Shown here in pieces: positions 15,637 through 22,414 of a DNA stretch of 37,004 nucleotides. A program made the translations under genes and the position numbers. The notes below the pieces were generated by a model, which did no database searches, was not told where the DNA came from, and saw only the letters and a list, made by a program, of their open reading frames with translations. Each line of letters opens with the position of its first letter. Position 1 is the stretch's first letter. The DNA comes from an uncultured Collinsella sp. (GTDB lineage: Bacteria; Actinomycetota; Coriobacteriia; Coriobacteriales; Coriobacteriaceae), in NCBI GenBank assembly GCA_959599095.1, contig CAUGGC010000021.1:1-37004 (forward strand), read 5' to 3'.

Positions 15637-15728
15637 CATAAGGAACGTCCCCAAATGACGTCTACTGAATGGCGCCGCCGAAATTATCGAACAACCTGTT
15701 CAAAAACACGAACGAACACCGTCGCGTC

Positions 15729-15734
15729 TATACT
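15729..15734 (+). promoter_or_regulatory. Possible -10 element of the flippase gene
   Basis: TATACT lies 29 bp before the TTG start codon at 15763. No convincing -35 box is found at 16-18 bp, so this is weak. Confidence 0.3.
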
Positions 15735-15762
15735 AGAGCGCAGCAATAGAAAGGACTCCGCT

Positions 15763-17337
15763 TTGAGCATCACGCCCATCGATAGCATTCGCCGCGCCAT
15801 CGCCCGCCGCAATGGCGTCGCCGACCCCACCGTATCGGACGGGGCGCACGGGCAGGGCGGACGCATCGAGAACGGCCTGTTCCCCGCATCGCACACCGCC
15901 GAGGAGCTCGCACGAATCCAAGAGCTAAGCCAGCGTAACGCCGGCGGTCCCGACAGCAGCCGGGTCACACGCCGTCGCCGCGAGCGCGATCGCCAGCCCG
16001 GCCCCATCCACCGCATGGTCAATGCCTGGTGGAACCGCCTGCTCGGAGCCGTCTACGGCGGCGGCTTCTCCACGCAAGAAGCCGAGTACGAAGATCACGC
16101 CACCCGTCGCGACTACCTTTGGAATACCCTGAGCACCGCCGTGTGGGGCTTCGCGTTTCCCCTGCTCACCATCGTGTCCACGCAGCTCGTAGGCGCCGAG
16201 GAAGCCGGTAAGTTCTCCATCGCCTTTGTCACCGGCACGCTCATCATGATCGCGTGCAACTACGGCGTGCGCAATTTTCAGGTCTCGGACATCGACGAAA
16301 CGACGTCCTTTGCCTCCTACCAGCTCAACCGCTGGCTTTGCGGAGCGCTCGCCCTAGGCTGCGGCCTCATGTACAGCAGCGCCCGCGGCTATGACGCGCA
16401 GATGGCGACGATCGGCCTGGGCGTCTACCTGTATAAGGTGATCGACGGCATCGCCGACGTGTACGAGGGCCGCCTGCAGCAGGCCGATAAACTCTACCTG
16501 GCCGGCATGAGCCAAACGCTACGCTCCGTCGGCGTCATCGCGGTCTTTAGCTTGGCGTTGTTCCTTACACACAGCATGCCCATCGCGGCCATGGCCATGG
16601 GTGTCACCGCCATCGCCTCGCTCGTGCTGGTCACCGCGCCGCTCGCCCTGCTCGAGACCGAAAAGTCGCGTCGCGTGAGCCTGCGCGAGGTCGGCCACCT
16701 GTTTGTCCAGTGCGCTCCGCTCTTTGGTGCACTGTTCCTGTTCAACCTCATCGAGAGCATGCCCAAGTTTGTGATGGAAGGCACGCTGGCCTACAAATAC
16801 CAGCTGTACTTTAATGCCCTGTTCTTTCCGGCGCAGGCTATTTTGCTGAGCATTGGTTTTATCTATAAACCGCAGCTTTTGCGCCTGTCGAGCATTTGGG
16901 CGAACCCGCGCAAGCGCCGCCGTTTTGACTTGATTATTATTGCCGTTATGGCGCTGATTGTGGCCATCACCGGCGTGTGCGCCGCATTTATGGCCGGCCC
17001 CGGCATTCCCCTCATGAGCTTTATGTACGGGCTCAACTTTGAGCGCTACCGCACATTGGCACTGCTGATGGTCGTCGCCGGCGGCGTAACCGCGGCCATC
17101 GACTTTATCTACGCCATCATCACGGTGCTGCGCCACGCTGGAGACGTCACCAAGATCTACCTGATCTGCTTTGCCGTGAGCGTGGTGCTCCCGGTGATCC
17201 TGATCAATCTGCTGGGCCTGATGGGTGCCGTCGTAAGCTACCTGGCTATCATGGCCCTACTGCTGGTGCTGTTGATTGTCGAGTACGTCCACATCCGCCA
17301 GCGCATCGAGCGCGACCGGAACCCATACGGCGCCTAA
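15763..17337 (+). CDS. Polysaccharide flippase-like multi-pass membrane protein
   Basis: The 524-aa protein has a hydrophilic N-terminal region of about 115 residues rich in Arg, Gly and Ser. About 12 hydrophobic segments follow, in the pattern of Wzx-type oligosaccharide flippases (MOP superfamily). The segment YLWNTLSTAVWGFAFPLLTIVSTQLVGAEEAGKFSIAF resembles the first helices of that family. Such proteins move lipid-linked sugar units across the membrane, which would fit the WecA-type gene earlier in the window. The start is a TTG at 15763 preceded by AGAAAGGA. No ATG fits the ribosome binding site, and sequence further upstream is repeat DNA. The exact substrate is unknown, and the long cytoplasmic extension is unusual. 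Confidence 0.8.
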   Translation: MSITPIDSIRRAIARRNGVADPTVSDGAHGQGGRIENGLFPASHTAEELARIQELSQRNAGGPDSSRVTRRRRERDRQPGPIHRMVNAWWNRLLGAVYGGGFSTQEAEYEDHATRRDYLWNTLSTAVWGFAFPLLTIVSTQLVGAEEAGKFSIAFVTGTLIMIACNYGVRNFQVSDIDETTSFASYQLNRWLCGALALGCGLMYSSARGYDAQMATIGLGVYLYKVIDGIADVYEGRLQQADKLYLAGMSQTLRSVGVIAVFSLALFLTHSMPIAAMAMGVTAIASLVLVTAPLALLETEKSRRVSLREVGHLFVQCAPLFGALFLFNLIESMPKFVMEGTLAYKYQLYFNALFFPAQAILLSIGFIYKPQLLRLSSIWANPRKRRRFDLIIIAVMALIVAITGVCAAFMAGPGIPLMSFMYGLNFERYRTLALLMVVAGGVTAAIDFIYAIITVLRHAGDVTKIYLICFAVSVVLPVILINLLGLMGAVVSYLAIMALLLVLLIVEYVHIRQRIERDRNPYGA

Positions 17338-17416
17338 TTAGTTGCCCCCGGTCACCGGAATTTGCGATGGAATCACTCCGACTGGGGTCTCGTTGCGGAC
17401 AATATGCATCACGCAA

Positions 17417-17543
17417 AACTAAGTGAGTAGACTTTTACCGAATCCCCGACCACGCCGACAAAGCACAAGTCTGTGACCTGCGGTTTTATTGAGGCAAATA
17501 TGTTGGGTGCTCGGCATCTCCAAAAAAGTCTACTCACTTAGTT
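17417..17543. mobile_element. MITE-like element, copy 1 (127 bp, 20-bp terminal inverted repeats)
   Basis: A perfect 20-bp inverted repeat (17417-17436 and 17524-17543, reading AACTAAGTGAGTAGACTTTT) bounds a non-coding core. The core shares long stretches with the copy at 20516-20640, for example CAAAGCACAAGTCTGTGACCTGCGG. A shared segment TCTCGTTGCGGACAAT (17389-17403) precedes both copies. No transposase and no clear target duplication are seen. It fills much of the 315-bp convergent gap between the flippase and phosphatase genes. Confidence 0.75.
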
Positions 17544-17552
17544 AGCGGGCAG

Positions 17553-17593
17553 CCAAATGATTATTTAATCCCCGTCCCAGAAAAATCATTTGG
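17553..17593. repeat. Family C hairpin repeat, second copy
   Basis: CCAAATGAT pairs with ATCATTTGG around a core that shares TTTAATCCCCGTCCCAGAAAA with the 6496-6532 copy. The outer stem differs from that copy on both arms yet remains paired. Confidence 0.75.
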
Positions 17594-17623
17594 TGAGCAG
17601 AAGGGCAAAAGTAGTCAAAAACC

Positions 17624-17643
17624 CGTCCCAAATTAGCTACCCT
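17624..17643. repeat. Family E repeat (CGTCCCAAATTAGCTACC), copy 1
   Basis: A short dispersed motif is repeated as CGTCCCGAATTGGCTAC at 20442-20458 and CGTCTCAAATTAGCTACC at 20736-20753. It lies 10 bp after the phosphatase stop codon. It carries the GTCCC element seen in the other repeat loops. Confidence 0.6.
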
Positions 17644-17652
17644 TTGCAGCGA

Positions 17653-18492
17653 TTATTCGCCCGGGTTGATGTTCGCGTAGAACTCCGCCCCGTCGTCCAG
17701 GCGCAGGATGCCGACACGGCCGAACTCGGAGCCGGTGGCCGCCGCGCAGTCAATATCGATACGATCGGGCACGCCGGCGGCACCCTCGCCACCCAAGCGC
17801 ACAATCTGCCCGCGGCCCGACTCCTCGTCGAGTCCCGCCAAACCGCCAACCTCGCAATAGCGCCCCAGCGATACCGTGGGCGTGTGGCCGCTCACCACGA
17901 CCGGACCCTTGCCCTCGGCAGAAAGCAGCCCCGTCGGAGCATCCCAGTAGCCGTGACGAATCCAGAGCAAGTCATCAGACGACTGCACGGCGAGCATTTG
18001 CTGTAGCAACTCGCCATCGGCATCGACCGCTCCCCTGCCGTCGCCGCAATCGACACCATGCTCAAGCAAAAACGCACGCGCCGCCTCGGCCTGAATGCCG
18101 GCGTGCACCAGCAGGTACGGCCGCTCGGCAGTCTCGACCACCGCATAGAGCGGCAGCCCGGCCATCCAGCGCACCAGTTCCTCGTACGCCTCAAATTCCA
18201 TTTCGTTGAGCTGCTCGCGTGTGGTCCAACCGCCGTTGATATCCCAGGTCTCGGCATCGAGCGGGTCCTGACCAATGATCGCGTCGAGCATAATCTGCTC
18301 GTGGTTGCCCTTAAGCACGCGAGTGTTGGGCAGCGACCGCACCAAGTTGATGACGCCGACCGGATCGGGACCGCGGTCGATCATGTCGCCCAGCACATAC
18401 AGCGTGTCGTCGGACGTCAGCGAGATTTTGGAAAGGGCCTCGTCCAGCGCGCGCACGTGCCCGTGAGCATCAGATGTCACATAGATCGCCAT
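17653..18492 (-). CDS. PPP-family metallophosphatase (serine/threonine phosphatase-like)
   Basis: The 279-aa protein contains the metallophosphoesterase motifs in order. These are SDAHGH (7-12), GDMIDRGPDP (35-44), GNHE (61-64), VHAG (about 128-131) and SGHTP (about 200). The DRGP and GNHE forms place it with the PPP type of bacterial serine/threonine phosphatases and related diadenosine tetraphosphatases. The true substrate is therefore either phosphoprotein or a nucleotide. The ATG at 18492 has GGGAAAGGCG upstream and a reasonable promoter at 18568-18596. It is transcribed away from the K+/H+ antiporter gene. Both sides are flanked by MITE-like copies across the pair. Confidence 0.88.
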   Translation of the reverse strand: MAIYVTSDAHGHVRALDEALSKISLTSDDTLYVLGDMIDRGPDPVGVINLVRSLPNTRVLKGNHEQIMLDAIIGQDPLDAETWDINGGWTTREQLNEMEFEAYEELVRWMAGLPLYAVVETAERPYLLVHAGIQAEAARAFLLEHGVDCGDGRGAVDADGELLQQMLAVQSSDDLLWIRHGYWDAPTGLLSAEGKGPVVVSGHTPTVSLGRYCEVGGLAGLDEESGRGQIVRLGGEGAAGVPDRIDIDCAAATGSEFGRVGILRLDDGAEFYANINPGE

Positions 18493-18567
18493 GGAACGCC
18501 TTTCCCTGCATTACGGCCGAAGCCCGATGCCACGACTAAAACTTCAAGTTGAACTTAAACGTTACCC

Positions 18568-18596
18568 ATTGTACTCCGTTGCAATAAAGCTGGAAA
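18568..18596 (-). promoter_or_regulatory. Candidate promoter of the phosphatase gene
   Basis: On the minus strand TTTCCA (18596-18591), a 17-bp spacer and TACAAT (18573-18568) lie 76 bp before the start codon. The small palindrome AAGTTGAACTT (18547-18557) lies just downstream and could be an operator. The rest of the 321-bp divergent gap (18493-18813) is C-rich with no gene that I can see. Confidence 0.45.
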
Positions 18597-18813
18597 GTAC
18601 CGCAAGCCGCCAACAGTCACAAGCGGCCGCCAGCACGCCCCGGAAACCCCGCGCCACCAGCACCAACGCCCCAACCAGCGCCGCCCGCGCCCCGGCCTCG
18701 TATCGATAATGCGAACACACACGGTCCAACCCCATAAACCCACCACCTTTGGGTACAAAGAACCACAGACAACTGACCGTGCCACGCCAACCACCCAGGA
18801 GCGGACACTATCC

Positions 18814-20415
18814 ATGAACCAGATTCTTCTCTTTATCGGCCTCGTCATTATTCTTTGCCTGACCATCAAACCCGTCGGCAAAAAGCTCCCCTTCCCCACC
18901 CTGCTCATCTTTATCGCGCTCGGCATGCTGTTGGGCGTCAACGGCCCGGCGCATATCGACTTTAGCGACTACGCGCTCACCGAAACCGTCTGCAGCACGG
19001 CGCTGCTGTTCATCATGTTCTACGGCGGCTTTAACACCAATATCGACCGTGCCAAACCCGTTGCCGTGCCCGCGGTACTGCTGAGCACGCTCGGCGTCGT
19101 CATCACTGCTGGCATCACCGGCGTGTTCGCCCACTTTGTGCTGGGCTTCGACTGGATCGGCGGCCTGCTACTGGGCTCGGTCGTGGCGTCGACCGATGCG
19201 GCGAGCGTCTTTAGCGTGCTGCGCGAGCACAACCTGTCGCTGAAGGGCGGAACCGACTCGCTGCTTGAGGTCGAATCGGGCTCCAACGACCCCGTCGCCT
19301 ACATGCTCACCGCCGTGCTCGCGACCCTCGCGGCGGGCGGCAACATCGACATTCCCGTGCTGCTGGCCAAGCAAATCATCCTAGGGGTGGGCTTGGGCAT
19401 TGTCATCGGCTGGGCATCGGGCCGCCTGATAGAGCGCGCACACGCAACGGCCGAGGGCGCGCAGACCATCTTTTTGTTCGCCGTGGCGATCGTGGCCTAC
19501 GCGCTGCCGAGCTACCTGGGGGGCAACGGCTTTTTGGCCGTATACCTGGCAGGCATTGTGCTGGGCGCGAGCGACATCACCGGCAAGGTCGAGATGGCGC
19601 ACTTCTTCGATACCCTTACCGAGATGGCCGAGATGACGATCTTCTTCTTGCTCGGCCTGCTCGTGACGCCCGCACGCCTGCCGCAAATGCTGCTACCCGG
19701 CCTGGCACTCATGGCGTTTATGCTCTTTGTGAGCCGCCCCATCGCCGTCGGCCTGCTGTTAGCGCCGTTTAGGACCAACCCTCGCCAGGTTGCGCTCGTA
19801 AGCTGGGCGGGCCTGCGCGGTGCCGCCTCGGTCGTGTTTAGCCTCTTTGCCGTGGTGGCCGGTGTTCCCGGTGGGCACGACCTGTTTGACCTGGTCTTTG
19901 TGATTGCCGTGTCAAGCATTGTGGTGCAGGGATCGCTGCTGCCGGCGGTGGCAAAGAAGCTCGATATGATCGATGCAGAAGGTGACGTGCGCCGCACCTT
20001 TAACGATTACCGCGATAAGGACGGCATGTCGTTCGTTAAGCTCAAGGTGGGCGCGGGACATCCGTTTGCCGGTCGCTCGCTTGCGGATATTGGCAGTGCG
20101 ACCGACATGCTCGTGGTCCTGGTGCTGCGTGACGGCGCGCACCCGGTGCTGCCCAACGGCGACACCGTAATTGAAGAAGGCGACCTTCTGGTGATGGCCG
20201 CGCCGACGTTTGAAGAGCGTGCCGAGATTACGCTGCGCGAGGTCACCGTGACGCCCCACGGTCGTCTGGCTGGACAGCGCCTGCGTGATGTGCCGCAGGG
20301 CAAGCACCCCTTTATCGTCGTGATGCTCAAGCGCGACGGCCAAACGATCATCCCCGACGGCAACACCCTCATATATGCCGGCGACGAAGCCGTCATCGCC
20401 ACGCTGGCGTCGTAG
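18814..20415 (+). CDS. K+/H+ (CPA1, NhaP2/CvrA-like) antiporter with two C-terminal RCK_C domains
   Basis: The 533-aa protein has about 12 membrane helices over residues 1-385 with the CPA signatures ASTDAASVFSVLR and ESGSNDPVAYMLTAV, whose aspartates carry protons. It is followed by two TrkA_C/RCK_C-type modules. The first is about 405-470 (VKLKVGAGHPFAGRSLADIG...EEGDLLVMAAP) and the second about 475-533 (TVTPHGRLAGQRLRDVP...YAGDEAVIATL). Such domains sense ligands and gate K+ transport. E. coli NhaP2 instead pairs one such domain with a CorC-like domain. The ATG at 18814 has AGGAGCGG upstream at rather long spacing. Cation specificity (K+ versus Na+) is inferred. Confidence 0.88.
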   Translation: MNQILLFIGLVIILCLTIKPVGKKLPFPTLLIFIALGMLLGVNGPAHIDFSDYALTETVCSTALLFIMFYGGFNTNIDRAKPVAVPAVLLSTLGVVITAGITGVFAHFVLGFDWIGGLLLGSVVASTDAASVFSVLREHNLSLKGGTDSLLEVESGSNDPVAYMLTAVLATLAAGGNIDIPVLLAKQIILGVGLGIVIGWASGRLIERAHATAEGAQTIFLFAVAIVAYALPSYLGGNGFLAVYLAGIVLGASDITGKVEMAHFFDTLTEMAEMTIFFLLGLLVTPARLPQMLLPGLALMAFMLFVSRPIAVGLLLAPFRTNPRQVALVSWAGLRGAASVVFSLFAVVAGVPGGHDLFDLVFVIAVSSIVVQGSLLPAVAKKLDMIDAEGDVRRTFNDYRDKDGMSFVKLKVGAGHPFAGRSLADIGSATDMLVVLVLRDGAHPVLPNGDTVIEEGDLLVMAAPTFEERAEITLREVTVTPHGRLAGQRLRDVPQGKHPFIVVMLKRDGQTIIPDGNTLIYAGDEAVIATLAS

Positions 20416-20441
20416 TGGCCATGGGGTAGCTAAAAGAGAGA

Positions 20442-20458
20442 CGTCCCGAATTGGCTAC
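20442..20458. repeat. Family E repeat, copy 2
   Basis: CGTCCCGAATTGGCTAC lies 26 bp after the antiporter stop. GTAGC (20426-20430) can pair with its GCTAC. GAGAGACG (20436-20443) pairs at a distance with CGTCTCTC (20505-20513), enclosing the segment TCTCGTTGCGGACAAT that precedes the MITE-like copy. Confidence 0.55.
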
Positions 20459-20515
20459 ATTAGAGCATCAATCGCCCCGGTTGGGATCTCGTTGCGGACA
20501 ATTAGCGTCTCTCAA

Positions 20516-20640
20516 AACTAAGTGAGTAGACTTTTGCCGAATCGCCGACCACGCCACCAAAGCACAAGTCTGTGACCTGCGGGTTTGTTGAAGCAAATTT
20601 GTCGGGTGCTCAGGATTTCCAATAAAGCCTACTCACTTAG
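20516..20640. mobile_element. MITE-like element, copy 2 (125 bp)
   Basis: The left end AACTAAGTGAGTAGACTTTT is identical to that of copy 1. The right end AAAGCCTACTCACTTAG (20624-20640) has one change. The internal core is strongly similar to copy 1 at 17417-17543. The two copies lie in direct orientation, 3 kb apart, in the gaps on either side of the phosphatase and antiporter genes. No open reading frame or transposase is seen in the 338-bp gap. Confidence 0.75.
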
Positions 20641-20735
20641 CCAGCGTGCAGTCAAAATAGAACGGTCGCGAGCTCATTAGACTCCATTGCGACGGTTTAT
20701 CGTTCATCTTCGCGCAGCCGCGGGTGCAGACGCCC

Positions 20736-20753
20736 CGTCTCAAATTAGCTACC
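20736..20753. repeat. Family E repeat, copy 3
   Basis: CGTCTCAAATTAGCTACC abuts the stop codon of the 63-aa gene at 20754 and is preceded by GACGCCCCGTC, a small hairpin. It may serve as the 3' end of the BREX-linked transcript. Confidence 0.6.
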
Positions 20754-20945
20754 CTAGTCATCGTCGACGGCAAAGTCGCGGAGATCGAGACCTTCGCGTT
20801 CGGCTCGAGCCAGGAGCTCTTGGGGCGACTCATCCTCGATATCCATCACGTCGAGCATAGCGGCCGGAAAGCCCACGCTCGCCGCACTCCCCGCACGGTC
20901 GAGCAGGCTCTCGCGCAGCTGGTCCACATCGACTTCGATTTTCAT
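20754..20945 (-). CDS. Small acidic protein of unknown function, end of BREX block
   Basis: I do not recognise this 63-aa protein. It is strongly acidic (starts MKIEVDVDQLRESLLDRAG and ends LDLRDFAVDDD) and predicted mostly helical, with no membrane segment or cysteines. The ATG at 20945 has a strong GGGAGG at good spacing, which supports it as a real gene. It starts 27 bp after the stop of the 454-aa gene and in the same direction, so the two are probably co-translated. Acidic small proteins beside defence systems can be DNA mimics or regulators, but nothing here shows that. Confidence 0.65.
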   Translation of the reverse strand: MKIEVDVDQLRESLLDRAGSAASVGFPAAMLDVMDIEDESPQELLARAEREGLDLRDFAVDDD

Positions 20946-20972
20946 GGTGAAACCTCCCGCCAAACCAGGCCC

Positions 20973-22337
20973 TTACTCGTCAGCGCCAAGCACTTCCACG
21001 GCAGCAATAAAAGCCGCAACCTGCTTGTCGTCCATCTGCGTGGCCAGGCGCCCCACGGGCTCATCGTAGGCGAACTGCACCTTATCGATAAAGCAATCCC
21101 AAGCACGCTCGTCCACACGCACGGCGGCCTCGCAATACTGACTGAGCTTTTTGAGTCCATACCAAAACGCATTCACATGGCGCGCAGGGTCCTCATCCAG
21201 CACACCATCGTAGCGGCGCTCATTGAACTCGCGCATGCGTGCCACGGCAACCTCGAGCGAGTCGCCGCCATCAGTCGAAGCCTCATCCACAAGCTCGGGA
21301 ATCGCGACCTCACGCCGAACATCATGCCTGGTAGCGCCGTCGTACTCGCCCACCAGCACGTCTTCGTCAAGCCGTGAATCGTAGTCTAAATAGCTCGAGC
21401 CCCGGCAAATCCCATGCGGTGAGCCAGAGCCAAACGCACAGAACAACCCACCGTCGGCAACAACACGACGGTAGGTATCAAACGACTTCTTAACCTGAGC
21501 GAGCAACTCGGAAAGCTCCCCGGCATCGCACGCCGTCTCGCACGCAACACACACAGACTCGGGCAACGATACCGGCTCCACCGTGCTCCCCGCAACGCGG
21601 GCGGCGCGCTCGGCCCGATACGCCTGCGCCGCCAAGCGCGCTCGCTGCGCAGCGCCGCGCACGTTCGTAAGTTCACGCTCCAACGCCACGTCACCAGCTA
21701 CATCGCCAGCCAAATCGCCCGTAAACCCGTCAGCGCCCTGCGACCCCGTCGCACTCAGCTCAGACTCAAACGTCGCTGTGATCATACCCGCAAGGTCCGT
21801 CGCATCGGCGGCACAGCGCAACTGCTCCAGCTGCGTACACAGCAGATCGGCATCCAGAGGCACGGCCTCGGCAACGCGCACGTCACTCAAGCGCGCCACG
21901 GACTGCAGCACCATAGCTCCCGCAGCATCGTACGCCGCACGAACCCTGGCCGCCGTATTGGCCCGTAGCTTTACCTCGATAAACGAAAGCGTCTGCTCCA
22001 GGCGCGCCAGCAACTCGGCCTTGTCCTCCATGCGCAAAAAGGCAGCATAGCGGCGCTCCATCTGCAGCGGACCCGCAACGCCCGCCTGCTTGCGAGCGCG
22101 TGCAAGCGCAGCGCCCTCAACACGGCGCACGTACGTATCAACAGCCCGCACGGCAGAGTCGCGCGCAGCGTGCTCGGCAGCCTCGACGCCCCTAAGTACG
22201 CCCAGCAGCTCGCGGGAGCGCGCCTTGCGCACCAACTCCCCGCGATCGTACTGCTCAAGCGCCGTCTGGCACTTGGCTACCGATTCAAAGCCAAACAGCT
22301 CGTCGAGCAACTCGCCAACAGAACGCTCACCCGCCAT
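20973..22337 (-). CDS. Unknown 454-aa helical protein linked to the BREX operon
   Basis: No family is recognised. Residues 1-300 are almost wholly helical and rich in Ala, Arg, Glu and Leu, with many charged heptad-like stretches (for example ERRYAAFLRMEDKAELLARLEQTLSFIEV). A more mixed segment follows with GLFCAFGSGSPHGICRGSSYLDYDSRLDEDVLVGEYDGATRHDVRREVAIPELVDEAS. The C-terminal 90 residues are again helical. Cysteines near 271 and 275 (VCVACETAC) are spaced like half a zinc site. The ATG at 22337 has GAGGAGG upstream. It follows brxL in the same direction after 77 bp with no terminator seen, so it is probably expressed with BREX. A scaffold or accessory role is only a guess. Confidence 0.7.
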   Translation of the reverse strand: MAGERSVGELLDELFGFESVAKCQTALEQYDRGELVRKARSRELLGVLRGVEAAEHAARDSAVRAVDTYVRRVEGAALARARKQAGVAGPLQMERRYAAFLRMEDKAELLARLEQTLSFIEVKLRANTAARVRAAYDAAGAMVLQSVARLSDVRVAEAVPLDADLLCTQLEQLRCAADATDLAGMITATFESELSATGSQGADGFTGDLAGDVAGDVALERELTNVRGAAQRARLAAQAYRAERAARVAGSTVEPVSLPESVCVACETACDAGELSELLAQVKKSFDTYRRVVADGGLFCAFGSGSPHGICRGSSYLDYDSRLDEDVLVGEYDGATRHDVRREVAIPELVDEASTDGGDSLEVAVARMREFNERRYDGVLDEDPARHVNAFWYGLKKLSQYCEAAVRVDERAWDCFIDKVQFAYDEPVGRLATQMDDKQVAAFIAAVEVLGADE

Positions 22338-22414
22338 GGCAAGCCTCCTCACGCACTACGCACCAACATGCTCGCGGGACGCCCGAGCACCGGACGCCCC
22401 ACACGCCCGCACTT

